From Lachnospiraceae bacterium (lineage in GTDB: Bacteria > Bacillota > Clostridia > Lachnospirales > Lachnospiraceae): DNA of 64,000 nt. The notes beneath the pieces are model-generated. The model did not search any database. It saw nothing but the letters and a program-made list of their open reading frames with translations, and was not told the origin of the DNA. Positions 1-8,907 of the stretch are shown one piece after another. Position numbers and translations under genes: made by a program. Position 1 is the first letter of the stretch. Every line of letters starts with the position of its first letter. The stretch covers positions 1-64,000 of the forward strand of contig JAJPWX010000046.1 in NCBI GenBank assembly GCA_021205755.1, in the 5' to 3' direction.

Positions 1-8
1 AATTGAGT

Positions 9-965
9 ATGCGCTGGAATAAATTTACCATAAAGACGCGTTCAGAGGCAGAGGATATTGTGATTGCTACTCTAGCTGAGATTGGCATTGAGGGCGTAGA
101 GATTGAGGATAAGGTTCCTCTTTCTGAGGAGGATAAGAAGCAGATGTTTGTCGATATCCTGCCGGATGGGCCGGAGGATGACGGCATTGCTTATTTAAGC
201 TTTTATCTGGAGGAGGATGCCGATACGGAGACGATGCTGGCCAATGTGCGGCAGGAGCTGGAGGATCTGCGAATGTTTCTGGACATTGGAGAGGGCTCTA
301 TTGCGGCCTCGCAGACGGAGGACAAGGACTGGATCAATAACTGGAAAGAGTATTTCCACCAGTTTTATGTGGACGATATTCTGATCATTCCCTCCTGGGA
401 GGAAGTCAAAGAGGAAGACCAAGATAAGATGATCATCCATATCGATCCGGGCACCGCGTTTGGCACGGGTATGCATGAGACGACGCAGCTTTGCCTGCGC
501 CAGCTGAAAAAATACGTGAATGGACAGACGGAGCTTCTGGATGTCGGCACGGGCAGCGGGATTCTTTCAATTGCCGCGCTGAAGCTGGGCGCAAAGCATG
601 CTGTTGGCACCGACCTTGACCCATGCGCGATTTCAGCGGTGCGGGAAAATCTGGAAGCCAACGAGGTGCCGGAGGGTGCGATGCAGGTTTTACTGGGGAA
701 TATTATCGATGATCAGAAGGTGCAGGACGCCGTCGGCTATGGAAAATATGACATCGTGGCTGCAAATATTCTTGCGGAGGTGCTGGTGCCGCTTACACCG
801 GTGATTGTGAACCAGCTGAAGCCCGGCGGGATTTATATCACATCCGGGATTATTGATGAGAAAGAGACGGTAGTCGTGGATGCGGTGAAAGCGGCAGGGC
901 TGGAAGTGCTGGAGGTGACGCATCAGAATGACTGGGTGTCGGTGACGGCGCGGAAAAATTTGTGA
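9..965 (+). CDS. prmA: Ribosomal protein L11 methyltransferase
   Basis: This cytoplasmic SAM-dependent enzyme trimethylates ribosomal protein L11. The 318-residue product has an N-terminal L11-recognition domain and a C-terminal Rossmann methyltransferase. The SAM loop LLDVGTGSGILSIAA lies near residue 176 and the family motif NILAEVL near residue 252. The ORF track starts at a TTG at position 3, but the ATG at 9 (MRWNKFTIKT) is the usual family N-terminus; because the window begins only 8 bases upstream, the ribosome binding site cannot be judged. It is followed by rsmE after 66 bases, a pairing common in Firmicutes. Family assignment is firm. Confidence 0.95.
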   Translation: MRWNKFTIKTRSEAEDIVIATLAEIGIEGVEIEDKVPLSEEDKKQMFVDILPDGPEDDGIAYLSFYLEEDADTETMLANVRQELEDLRMFLDIGEGSIAASQTEDKDWINNWKEYFHQFYVDDILIIPSWEEVKEEDQDKMIIHIDPGTAFGTGMHETTQLCLRQLKKYVNGQTELLDVGTGSGILSIAALKLGAKHAVGTDLDPCAISAVRENLEANEVPEGAMQVLLGNIIDDQKVQDAVGYGKYDIVAANILAEVLVPLTPVIVNQLKPGGIYITSGIIDEKETVVVDAVKAAGLEVLEVTHQNDWVSVTARKNL

Positions 966-1031
966 TCGGGCGACCAGACAGAGAGACTACAAAATATTGG
1001 TTCCGGCTTATTCGGATTAGGGTGGATAGAA

Positions 1032-1778
1032 ATGCATCATTTCTTTGTAAATAAAGATCAGATCGGAGAAAAAGAGATTCAGATTACCGGCAGTGACGTC
1101 AATCATATTCGGAATGTCCTGCGGATTCGTCCTGGCGAGCAGATAACGGTGAGCAGCCCGGATGCGGTTACCTACCGCTGCGAGGTGACAAAGACAGAGG
1201 AAGCCCTGGTAACGGCAAAAATTCTCTGGTCGCAGGAGGCGGATACCGAGTTGCCTTCGAAGATTGTGCTGTTTCAGGGTCTTCCAAAGGCTGACAAGAT
1301 GGAACTGATTATCCAGAAGGCAGTGGAGCTTGGGGTCAGTGAGATTGTTCCGATGGCGACCAGGCGCGCGGTGGTGAAGCTGGACACGAAAAAGGCGGAA
1401 GCCAAGCAGAAGCGGTGGAGCGCGATTGCAGAGAGCGCGGCGAAGCAGGCAAAGCGGACGATTATCCCGGAAATAAAGCCAGTCATGACATTTGAGGAAG
1501 CCGTGCGCTATGCAGAGTCTTTTGACCGAAAATTTATCCCCTATGAGCTGGCCAGAGGGATGGAAGCTACGAGGAAAGCATTCGGAGCAATTGCACCGGG
1601 AGAATCGGTCGCAATCATGATCGGCCCGGAGGGCGGCTTTGATGAGCAGGAGGTAGCTCTGGCCGGGGAGGCTGGTGTTCTTCCAATCACACTGGGGAGG
1701 CGGATTCTGCGCACAGAAACAGCGGGGATGACGGTGTTGTCCATTTTAATGTTTCTTCTGGAAGGGAAAACATCGTGA
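1032..1778 (+). CDS. rsmE: 16S rRNA (uracil-1498-N3)-methyltransferase
   Basis: RsmE methylates N3 of U1498 in 16S rRNA. The 248-residue protein has the expected length, an N-terminal PUA-like domain (HHFFVNKDQIG) and a C-terminal SPOUT methyltransferase with the knot motifs IGPEGGFDEQE (about residue 198) and LGRRILRTETA (about residue 225), which bind SAM. It follows prmA on the same strand and is probably cotranscribed with it. The ATG is preceded by a GGTGGA-like ribosome binding site. Confidence 0.95.
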   Translation: MHHFFVNKDQIGEKEIQITGSDVNHIRNVLRIRPGEQITVSSPDAVTYRCEVTKTEEALVTAKILWSQEADTELPSKIVLFQGLPKADKMELIIQKAVELGVSEIVPMATRRAVVKLDTKKAEAKQKRWSAIAESAAKQAKRTIIPEIKPVMTFEEAVRYAESFDRKFIPYELARGMEATRKAFGAIAPGESVAIMIGPEGGFDEQEVALAGEAGVLPITLGRRILRTETAGMTVLSILMFLLEGKTS

Positions 1779-1862
1779 AGAAATCGAGCAGAAATGGCTT
1801 GATTATTTTGGAGAGATACGGTATTTTTGTTAAAATGATTTCAGATGAGGAGGAGGACGAAT

Positions 1863-2168
1863 ATGGTATATCATATTGTAATGTGGAATTTTAAGAAGGA
1901 AATCCCAGAAGAGAAAAAGCCGGAGCTGAAAGCGGAGATGGAAAAGCAGCTGGGATCTCTGGTTGGAAAGGTGCCGGGACTTTTGACGGTGGATTTTGTG
2001 ACAGAGCCGATTCCGTCGAGTACGCATGAGATTGCTCTGGTGACGACAATGGAAAAGGCGGAGGATGTGGCTGTATACGGGAAACATCCGGCACATGTAG
2101 CGGTAGCGAATACGTATGTGCGGCCTTATGTCTGCGACCGCGCGTGCCTGGACTATGTAGCCAAATAG
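1863..2168 (+). CDS. Dabb-family (stress-responsive A/B barrel) protein
   Basis: A 101-residue protein of the dimeric alpha/beta-barrel (Dabb) family. The start MVYHIVMWNFK and the C-terminal sequence with HPAHVAVANTYVRPYV are typical. Members are small dimeric ferredoxin-fold proteins; function in bacteria is generally unknown. The ORF track begins at an ATG at 1845, but that ATG lies inside the run GAGGAGGAGGA, which is the ribosome binding site for the ATG at 1863, so the shorter start is preferred. It lies between rsmE and a MutS-like gene and may be in the same transcript. Confidence 0.85.
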   Translation: MVYHIVMWNFKKEIPEEKKPELKAEMEKQLGSLVGKVPGLLTVDFVTEPIPSSTHEIALVTTMEKAEDVAVYGKHPAHVAVANTYVRPYVCDRACLDYVAK

Positions 2169-2202
2169 TCAGACGGGAGCGCCGGAGACTGTGGGAGAAA
2201 AA

Positions 2203-4035
2203 ATGGGTGACAGTTATAACATTGAAGCTTTTCTGACGGCGGCGGGGGTGGTTCTTCTGGTCGTAGCCGTTTTTGCCGCCTTTATTTTGTGGGATCGCCG
2301 CCGGACGCGTCTCTATCTGCTTGCACGGATCAGGGAGGAATGGGGTAAGGAGCCGGATCGGGAGTATGACGCCGCGGAATTTGCCAATATCAGCCATTAT
2401 TATCTGAATAAGGAGTATGACAGTTTCCAGATTGATGATATTACCTGGAACGATCTGGATATGGATCACGTGTTCTGCCAGATGAACCATACCCGCTCGT
2501 TTATCGGTGAAAGCTATCTGTATTACCGTCTGCGGACGCCGCAGCTTTCCGGCGGGGAGCTGGAGGAGTTTGAACAGATGGTGGAGTGGTTTGGAGCCAA
2601 TCAGCAGAAGCGGGAAGAAATGGAATATTTCTTTGCAAAGATCGGCCAGTCTCACAACCGCTATTCGGTGTTTGACTATATCTATCATTTGCAGGACGCG
2701 ACGACGGCAGGCAGCAACCTGACGTATTATGCCTGCATTTTGCTGATTCTTTTCTCCATTGCGGTACTTTTGGTGTATCCGCAGCCGGGAATTCTGCTGC
2801 TTCTGGCGGCGATCGGGGTCAGCTGCTATATTTATGACAAGAGAAAAAAATGGGTTCGCCCTTATATCACTTCCTGCGTGGTGCTGGATCAGGTATTGCA
2901 GGCCGCAGAGAGTTTTGTGAAGCAGGATATCGAGTGGATGCCGAAAGAGCAGATGAAAGAAGCAATCCGAGTTTTTGCAGGGACACGCCGCAGGATGTTC
3001 TTCCTGGTCGCGGGAGAAGGCGGCAATGGCAGCCTGGAGCAGATGGTATTCACTTACCTGAATATGTTTTTTCATCTGGATCTGATTCAGTTTCGTTCTG
3101 CAGTATGCTCCTTTTCAGGGCACATAAAGGAACTGGAATATCTGATTGACCAGATGGGACGGATGGAAGCAGCGATAGCGGTGGCGTCGTTTCGCGTTTT
3201 GCATTCGAATTATGCGGTTCCGGTGCTGCATGAGGAGGGTCCGATTCGCCTGGCGGCGGTCAATATGTACCATCCGCTGATTGCAAACCCTGTGACGAAT
3301 TCGGTAGATGCGCAGAAGTGTCTTTTGATCACCGGATCAAATGCTTCCGGAAAATCTACATTCCTGAAAACAGCCGCGCTTCAGGCGCTGCTTGCCCAGA
3401 CAATCCACACCGTGACTGCGGATTCCTATGAGGCCAGGTATTTTCGGATTTACTCTTCGATGGCTCTGCGCGATGACCTGGCGGGCGAGGAGAGCTATTA
3501 TATGGTAGAAATCCGCTCTCTGAAACGGATTCTGGACCGGGTGGATGGGGAAGTATTTCCATCTGGAACGTTCTCCCAAAATGACGAGACAGGTTTTTCT
3601 GCAATATCCGGTACTGGAGCCCCGAAGCGTTCCTCTTTGCATACTGAGAAAAACAATCCACAGGAAACGTTTACTCCGATCCTGTGCTGTATTGATGAGG
3701 TATTGCGCGGGACAAATACGGTGGAACGTATTTCTGCGTCCTCCCAGATTCTGAAGTGGATGGCGGGAAAGCAGATGCTTTGTTTTGCGGCGACGCATGA
3801 CATTGAATTGACTTATATTCTGGAAGAGGTATATCGGAATTATCATTTTGAAGAGCAGGTAACCGACGAGGAAGTGACGTTTGATTATCAGCTGCGGGAG
3901 GGACGCGCCATGACGCGCAACGCGATCCGGCTGCTGCACCTGATGGGCTTCGAGGACGAGATTATCGCGGAGGCGGAAGCGATGGCCGCCAGGATGGCGG
4001 AGCAATCTGCGGATGGAGTGCTGCAGTTCTCGTGA
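2203..4035 (+). CDS. Membrane-anchored MutS-family ATPase
   Basis: This 610-residue protein carries only the ATPase (domain V) part of MutS attached to a membrane region. A predicted transmembrane helix lies near residues 10-32, and a hydrophobic pair lies near 170-210 (YACILLILFSIAVLLVY and GILLLLAAIGVSCYIY). The C-terminal half has the Walker A loop GSNASGKST near residue 377, Walker B CCIDEVLRGTN near 492 and the ATHDIELT switch after it. Mismatch-recognition and connector domains of classical MutS are absent. About 40 extra residues, rich in Ser, Gly and Asn, sit between Walker A and B. ATG 2203 is chosen over GTG 2191 because GGGAGA lies at the right distance. ATPase fold is clear, physiological role unknown. 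Confidence 0.8.
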   Translation: MGDSYNIEAFLTAAGVVLLVVAVFAAFILWDRRRTRLYLLARIREEWGKEPDREYDAAEFANISHYYLNKEYDSFQIDDITWNDLDMDHVFCQMNHTRSFIGESYLYYRLRTPQLSGGELEEFEQMVEWFGANQQKREEMEYFFAKIGQSHNRYSVFDYIYHLQDATTAGSNLTYYACILLILFSIAVLLVYPQPGILLLLAAIGVSCYIYDKRKKWVRPYITSCVVLDQVLQAAESFVKQDIEWMPKEQMKEAIRVFAGTRRRMFFLVAGEGGNGSLEQMVFTYLNMFFHLDLIQFRSAVCSFSGHIKELEYLIDQMGRMEAAIAVASFRVLHSNYAVPVLHEEGPIRLAAVNMYHPLIANPVTNSVDAQKCLLITGSNASGKSTFLKTAALQALLAQTIHTVTADSYEARYFRIYSSMALRDDLAGEESYYMVEIRSLKRILDRVDGEVFPSGTFSQNDETGFSAISGTGAPKRSSLHTEKNNPQETFTPILCCIDEVLRGTNTVERISASSQILKWMAGKQMLCFAATHDIELTYILEEVYRNYHFEEQVTDEEVTFDYQLREGRAMTRNAIRLLHLMGFEDEIIAEAEAMAARMAEQSADGVLQFS

Positions 4036-4057
4036 AAGTGAGTGTACACCAGAAGAA

Positions 4058-4075
4058 AGCAGGAGAAATCCTGCA
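4058..4075. other. Small GNRA-type hairpin downstream of the MutS-like gene
   Basis: GCAGGA and TCCTGC flank a GAAA tetraloop. No T-tract follows, so it is at best a weak attenuator or mRNA-end structure before the cysteine desulfurase gene. Confidence 0.35.
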
Positions 4076-4171
4076 TTTGCGAGCTCACCATGGGTATTTA
4101 TGAAACAGTATATTTTACGAAAAAAGAGATGGGCGGATCAGTTTTCGCCCGATTAGAGAGGCGGCGCGGAT

Positions 4172-5329
4172 ATGGAAGCATATCTGGATAATTCAGCCAC
4201 CACCCGCGTGACAGATTCTGTGCGGAATGTGGTGGTACGGACGATGACGGAGGATTTTGGAAATCCTTCCTCCAAACATCGAAAAGGTGTAGAGGCGGAA
4301 CGCTATCTGCGGGACGCGCGGGAGACAATCGCGAAGACACTGAAGGTCAGTGAAAAGGAAATTTACTTTACTTCGGGCGGAACCGAGTCGGATAACTGGG
4401 CGATTCTTGGAGGCGCCGCGGCGAACCGGCGTGCCGGGATGCATGTGATTACTTCTGCTGTAGAGCATGCGGCGGTATTGATGCCGATGCGGTATCTGGA
4501 AGAGCAGGGCTTTCGCGTGACGGTTCTGCCGGTGGACGAAAAAGGGCGTATTTCTCTGGATGATCTGGCGGACGCGATCTGTGAGGAAACGATTCTGGTA
4601 TCCATCATGTATGTGAATAACGAGGTTGGTACCATTGAGCCAGTTGCAGAGGCAGGGACGCTGATCAAAAAGAAGAATCCGAACACTCTGTTTCATGTGG
4701 ATGCAGTGCAGGCTTATGGAAAGTATCCGATTTACCCGAAGCGTATGGGCATTGATCTGCTCTCTGTGAGCGGACATAAGCTGCATGGCCCAAAGGGCAG
4801 CGGTTTTCTGTACGTTGGCGAGAAGGTGAAGCTGCATCCATTGATTCTGGGGGGAGGCCAGCAAAAAGGAATGCGCTCTGGAACCGATAATGTGCCGGGT
4901 GCGGCGGGACTTGCACAGGCAGCGGCGGATACGTTTGCGACGATGGAGCAAGATCATGCGCAGCTGATTGCTCTTAAGGAACGGCTGATGAACGGCCTGT
5001 CTGACCTGCCGGATGTGGTGATCCATTCGGAGCCAGGTGAGGATAGTGCGGCGCATATTGTGAGCGCAGCATTCGTGGGTGTGCGCAGCGAGGTTCTTCT
5101 TCATGCGCTGGAAGAACGGGAAATCTATGTTTCAGCCGGCTCCGCGTGTTCTTCTAATAAGAAGACGCCGGTGAGCGGGGTGCTCAAAGAAATGCATTTG
5201 CCCAAAGAACAGTTGGAATCCACGCTTCGCTTCAGTTTTAGCCGCTTTACTACAGAAGAAGAAATTGATTACTGCCTGGATGCGTTAAGAGAGCTGCTGC
5301 CGATGCTGCGGCGATTTACGAGACGTTAG
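4172..5329 (+). CDS. Cysteine desulfurase (IscS/NifS type)
   Basis: This PLP enzyme removes sulfur from cysteine and passes it on as a persulfide. The 385-residue protein has the PLP-lysine motif SGHKLHGPKGSGF near residue 199 and the active-site cysteine loop SAGSACSSN near residue 323. The next gene, thiI, starts about 40 bases downstream; this pair is the standard sulfur relay for 4-thiouridine in tRNA, in which the desulfurase charges ThiI. No iscU or iscR neighbour is present, which favours a dedicated ThiI partner (NifZ-like role) over general Fe-S assembly, but that is inference from context. Confidence 0.93.
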   Translation: MEAYLDNSATTRVTDSVRNVVVRTMTEDFGNPSSKHRKGVEAERYLRDARETIAKTLKVSEKEIYFTSGGTESDNWAILGGAAANRRAGMHVITSAVEHAAVLMPMRYLEEQGFRVTVLPVDEKGRISLDDLADAICEETILVSIMYVNNEVGTIEPVAEAGTLIKKKNPNTLFHVDAVQAYGKYPIYPKRMGIDLLSVSGHKLHGPKGSGFLYVGEKVKLHPLILGGGQQKGMRSGTDNVPGAAGLAQAAADTFATMEQDHAQLIALKERLMNGLSDLPDVVIHSEPGEDSAAHIVSAAFVGVRSEVLLHALEEREIYVSAGSACSSNKKTPVSGVLKEMHLPKEQLESTLRFSFSRFTTEEEIDYCLDALRELLPMLRRFTRR

Positions 5330-5370
5330 AGGTATAGGAAAGTAATGCAAATGGAATGGAAAGGGAAATT

Positions 5371-6549
5371 ATGTTCAAAACATTTTTGATAAAATACGGA
5401 GAAATCGCGATCAAGGGCAAAAACCGGCATCTTTTTGAAGAAGCGCTGGTAAAACAGATCCGCCATGCGCTTTCGAAGGTGGACGGAGCGTTCGCCGTGA
5501 CAAGGGAGCAGGGCAGAATTTATGTGGACTGTGAGAGTGATTATGATTATGACGAAGTGGTCGAGGCTTTGCAGCGGGTATTTGGAATCGTTGGCTTCTG
5601 CCCGGTGATGAAGGTGGAAGACAGCGGCCTGGACGAGCTTGGCAATGATGTGATCCGTTTCCTTTCAGAAGTCTATGAGACGCACAATCAGACCTTTAAA
5701 GTGATGACGCGCCGGGCGAAGAAGAGTTATCCGATTGATTCTATGGAAGTCAATGCGGAACTGGGCGGGCGGATTCTGGACGCGTTTCCCGAAATGAAGG
5801 TAGACGTTCACACCCCGGAGCTTCTGGTTCATGTGGAGATTCGGGAAAAGATCTATATTTATTCCAAAGTGATTCCTGGCCCCGGCGGGATGCCGGTAGG
5901 CACGAGCGGACGTGCAATGCTGCTGCTTTCCGGCGGAATCGATAGCCCAGTAGCCGGATACATGATCGGCAAGCGCGGCGTAGTGATTGATGCTGTTTAT
6001 TTTCATGCGCCGCCCTATACGAGTGATCGGGCAAAGCAGAAGGTAGTCGATCTGGCGCAGATTGTGGCAAGATATACCGGCCCGATTCGGCTCCATGTTG
6101 TAAACTTTACGGAGATACAGCTCTATATCTATGAAAAATGCCCGCATGACGAGCTGACGATTATCATGCGCCGCTATATGATGCGGATTGCGGAGCGCTT
6201 TGCCGCTTTGGACGGTTCCATGGCGCTGATTACGGGCGAGAGCGTTGGCCAGGTGGCCAGCCAGACGATTCAGAGTCTTGCTGCGACGAATGAGGTATGC
6301 GACTTACCGGTCTTCCGGCCGCTCATCGGCTTTGATAAGCAGGAGATTGTTGAGGTTGCGAAAAAGATCGATACTTTTGAGACATCCATTCTGCCGTTCG
6401 AGGACTGCTGCACAATTTTTGTGGCCAAGCATCCGGTGACCAAGCCGAATCGGAAAGTGATCCAGCGCTCAGAACTGAAGCTGCAGGAAAAGATTGACGA
6501 GATGGTGGAGACTGCCATCGCGACCGCAGAGACGATACGGGTGGAGTAG
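5371..6549 (+). CDS. thiI: tRNA 4-thiouridine synthase ThiI
   Basis: ThiI adenylates U8 of tRNA and replaces its oxygen with sulfur; in some bacteria it also supplies sulfur for thiamine. The 392-residue protein has an N-terminal ferredoxin-like domain, a THUMP domain (about 60-165) and a PP-loop ATPase with LLLSGGIDSPVAG near residue 187. A CC pair in EDCCTIFVAKHP lies near residue 347. There is no C-terminal rhodanese domain, so this is the short form found in Firmicutes. ATG 5371 (MFKTFLIKYGEIAIKG) is preferred to ATG 5356 because AAGGG precedes it. It ends just before a hairpin that serves mainly the opposite strand. Confidence 0.95.
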   Translation: MFKTFLIKYGEIAIKGKNRHLFEEALVKQIRHALSKVDGAFAVTREQGRIYVDCESDYDYDEVVEALQRVFGIVGFCPVMKVEDSGLDELGNDVIRFLSEVYETHNQTFKVMTRRAKKSYPIDSMEVNAELGGRILDAFPEMKVDVHTPELLVHVEIREKIYIYSKVIPGPGGMPVGTSGRAMLLLSGGIDSPVAGYMIGKRGVVIDAVYFHAPPYTSDRAKQKVVDLAQIVARYTGPIRLHVVNFTEIQLYIYEKCPHDELTIIMRRYMMRIAERFAALDGSMALITGESVGQVASQTIQSLAATNEVCDLPVFRPLIGFDKQEIVEVAKKIDTFETSILPFEDCCTIFVAKHPVTKPNRKVIQRSELKLQEKIDEMVETAIATAETIRVE

Positions 6550-6561
6550 AAATTTTTGTGC

Positions 6562-6591
6562 AGAAAAAAAGGAGACAGCTTTGCTGTCTCC
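6562..6591 (-). terminator. Rho-independent terminator of the HPr-like gene
   Basis: A perfect 9-bp stem GGAGACAGC / GCTGTCTCC with a TTT loop occupies 6571-6591. Read on the minus strand it is followed by seven T residues. It lies 60 bases past the stop of the minus-strand HPr-like gene and just after the thiI stop on the plus strand. On the plus strand the T-tract is missing. Confidence 0.8.
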
Positions 6592-6650
6592 GAAAATAGC
6601 GTATCTGATTCGCAAATGGGAAATCCATAGTCCGGAATAATATCGACCGC

Positions 6651-6884
6651 CTACTGGATAATGTAAGTATCAAGTACAGTCAGGATTTCATCAATGTTGT
6701 CTTCCGCATGGATGTTCAGATCGATTGGTTTGGAAAGATCCAGGCTGAAGATACCCATGATGGACTTTGCATCAATGACATAACGGCCGGACACGAGATC
6801 AAAATCGTTGTCAAATTTTGTAATGTCATTGACAAAAGATTTTACTTTATCAATCGAATTTAAAGAAATCTGTACTGTTTTCAT
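6651..6884 (-). CDS. HPr-family protein lacking the catalytic histidine (Crh-like)
   Basis: A 77-residue protein with the HPr fold signature. The region around the regulatory serine is conserved (DAKSIMGIFSLDL, equivalent to the Ser46 site of HPr). The phosphocarrier loop that normally reads GLHARPA is replaced by IDKVKSFVN, so there is no His15 equivalent. It therefore should not carry phosphate in the PTS, but could still be phosphorylated on the serine by HPr kinase, as Bacillus Crh is. It is a single-gene unit with its own promoter, a GGAGGGG ribosome binding site and a terminator. Regulatory role in carbon catabolite control is an inference. Confidence 0.8.
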   Translation of the reverse strand: MKTVQISLNSIDKVKSFVNDITKFDNDFDLVSGRYVIDAKSIMGIFSLDLSKPIDLNIHAEDNIDEILTVLDTYIIQ

Positions 6885-6928
6885 AATATCACCCCTCCAT
6901 GTGTTTTATAGTTATAGAACCATTTATT

Positions 6929-6957
6929 ATCTTACTGTCTGGCGCGTGAAAAGTCAA
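6929..6957 (-). promoter_or_regulatory. Sigma-A promoter of the HPr-like gene
   Basis: On the minus strand TTGACT is followed after exactly 17 bases by TAAGAT, about 45 bases before the gene's start codon. Confidence 0.75.
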
Positions 6958-7096
6958 GAATAAATCAGCGGAAGTTCTGGCGCTTTCTTTGTAAAAACTG
7001 ACGGCTGTTTTACGCAGAATTTACATTTTGCGCCGGAACGGTATGAGCAAGATGCCTATATGGAGCTGGGATGACAATAGAAAAGAGGAATTGACG

Positions 7097-8536
7097 ATGG
7101 GAAAAAAAGCGGCGCTTCACAACCTTGGATGCAAAGTAAACGCATATGAGACAGAAGCTATGCGGCAGCTTTTGGAGGAAGCGGGATATGAGATTGTGCC
7201 ATTCGCGCCTGGCGCGGATGTATATGTGATTAATACCTGTACGGTAACGAACATTGCAGACCGTAAATCGAGACAGATGCTGCACAAAGCCCGGAAAATG
7301 AATCCGGACGCGATTGTAGTGGCGACGGGCTGTTATGTACAGACGGCGGAGCACCCGGTGGAGGAAGATGGGATGGCTGACCTGGTGCTTGGAAATAATT
7401 GTAAAAAAGAACTGGTGGATGCTCTGCGGATGTTTGAGTCGGTTCGTGGAGGAAAGACAGCGTCAGACGCTGCAGAATCCTGCGAAAACGCCGGATTGTG
7501 TGCCGGGGAGAAGGAACCCTTTGAGAGTACGGATGGTCGGGTGGTCGGAAAGATTGATATCAATCATAATCATGAATATGAAAATCTTTCCATTACCCGT
7601 ACAGAGGAGCATACGCGCGCTTATATTAAGGTACAGGACGGCTGTAATCAGTTTTGTACCTACTGCATTATCCCCTACGCACGCGGCCGTGTCAGGAGCC
7701 GCAGAATGGAGGATGTTCTGCGTGAAATAGAAGTTCTGGCGGAGAACGGCTGCCGCGAGGTGGTTCTGACAGGGATTCATTTAAGCTCTTACGGTACTGA
7801 TTTTGAACGGTCTCAGCTTCCGGAAGGTTCCTGTGATAAGGATACCGGGATTTCCCTTCTCACTTTGATTCAGGCGGTTCATGAGGTGTCGGGGATTGAT
7901 CGTATTCGTCTGGGTTCCCTGGAACCAGGGATTGTCACTGAAGAATTTGCGCTCGCTCTGCGGGCACTTTCTAAGGTCTGCCCGCACTTTCATTTATCTC
8001 TGCAGAGCGGCTGCACATCGGTACTAAAGAGGATGAACCGCCGATATACCGCAGAGGAATTTGAAAAAAAATGTGAGATCCTGCGGAAGGTTTTTGACCG
8101 CCCTGCGATTACGACCGATGTGATTGCTGGTTTTCCGCAGGAGACACAGGAGGAGTTCGATACAACTGTGAAATTTCTGGAGAAGATTCATTTATATGAA
8201 ACACATATTTTTAAATATTCCAGAAGACAGGGGACACGTGCGGCCGCTATGTCCGGGCAGATTCCAGAGATCGAAAAAGGCGTTCGCAGTGATCTTCTGA
8301 TCGAACTCGGCGAGCGGAACCGAAGCCGGTTTGAAGAGGAATGTGCCGGGAAAACCGTCGAGGTGCTTTTTGAAGAAAAGGCTCAGATTGACGGAACAGA
8401 GTATTTTCTAGGCTATACAAAAGAATACATTCGGGTGGCTGTGCTGGCGGAAAAAGATTATGCGAATCAGATCATGACCGGGGAACTGGGAAAGCAGATT
8501 GCGCCACATATCTATTTGCTAACGCATTCATACTGA
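7097..8536 (+). CDS. mtaB: tRNA t6A37 methylthiotransferase MtaB
   Basis: MtaB is a radical-SAM enzyme that adds a methylthio group to t6A37 of tRNAs decoding ANN codons. The 479-residue product has an N-terminal UPF0004 domain with three cluster cysteines (GCKVNAYE, NTCTVTNIADRKSRQ, GCYVQ), the radical-SAM motif CNQFCTYC near residue 183, and a C-terminal TRAM-like domain. The motif NTCTVTN followed by ADRKSRQ separates MtaB from MiaB. The ORF track opens at a TTG at 7028, but ATG 7097 (MGKKAALHNLGCKVN) has GAGGAA upstream and matches the family N-terminus. Confidence 0.93.
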   Translation: MGKKAALHNLGCKVNAYETEAMRQLLEEAGYEIVPFAPGADVYVINTCTVTNIADRKSRQMLHKARKMNPDAIVVATGCYVQTAEHPVEEDGMADLVLGNNCKKELVDALRMFESVRGGKTASDAAESCENAGLCAGEKEPFESTDGRVVGKIDINHNHEYENLSITRTEEHTRAYIKVQDGCNQFCTYCIIPYARGRVRSRRMEDVLREIEVLAENGCREVVLTGIHLSSYGTDFERSQLPEGSCDKDTGISLLTLIQAVHEVSGIDRIRLGSLEPGIVTEEFALALRALSKVCPHFHLSLQSGCTSVLKRMNRRYTAEEFEKKCEILRKVFDRPAITTDVIAGFPQETQEEFDTTVKFLEKIHLYETHIFKYSRRQGTRAAAMSGQIPEIEKGVRSDLLIELGERNRSRFEEECAGKTVEVLFEEKAQIDGTEYFLGYTKEYIRVAVLAEKDYANQIMTGELGKQIAPHIYLLTHSY

Positions 8537-8563
8537 AAGTTCAGGAATCTTTTTTAAAAAGGA

Positions 8564-8592
8564 TTGAATTATTTCGCAAGATATATTAGAAT
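8564..8592 (+). promoter_or_regulatory. Sigma-A promoter of the ireB operon
   Basis: TTGAAT and TAGAAT are separated by 17 bases, 40 bases upstream of the ireB start codon. Confidence 0.6.
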
Positions 8593-8631
8593 AAAAAAGC
8601 CTAGAACTGTGGTAACAAAGGACGTGAAAAA

Positions 8632-8907
8632 ATGGCAGAGATTAATAACACGCAGTACTTTAAATATACAACAGATCCGGAGACACGGGTGAAGACAGTG
8701 CTGGATGTGGTATACAATGCGATGGCGGAAAAAGGCTATAATCCGGTGAATCAGATTGTTGGCTATATCATGTCAGGTGATCCGACTTACATTACCAGCC
8801 ATAATAACGCGCGCAGCATGATTATGAAAGTGGAGCGTGACGAGCTCGTTGAGGAGCTTTTGCGGGAGTACATCAAAAATAAGTCGTGGGAGCGGAGAGA
8901 AGAATGA
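8632..8907 (+). CDS. ireB: IreB-family regulatory phosphoprotein (UPF0297)
   Basis: A 91-residue protein of the IreB/YrzL family. In Enterococcus, IreB is a small dimeric substrate of the Ser/Thr kinase IreK and controls cell-envelope stress and cephalosporin tolerance. Family hallmarks visible here are [15 protein letters not shown], a possible N-terminal phosphothreonine site, and [18 protein letters not shown]. Its stop codon overlaps the ruvX start by ATGA, so the two are translationally coupled. The ireB-ruvX-DUF1292 order is conserved across Firmicutes. Confidence 0.92.
   Translation: MAEINNTQYFKYTTDPETRVKTVLDVVYNAMAEKGYNPVNQIVGYIMSGDPTYITSHNNARSMIMKVERDELVEELLREYIKNKSWERREE

Noticed and set aside
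1891-3075. Long minus-strand ORF of 394 codons opposite the MutS-like gene
   Set aside because: It overlaps two well-supported plus-strand genes, has no ribosome binding site and its translation is rich in Arg/His/Pro, typical of an antisense shadow.
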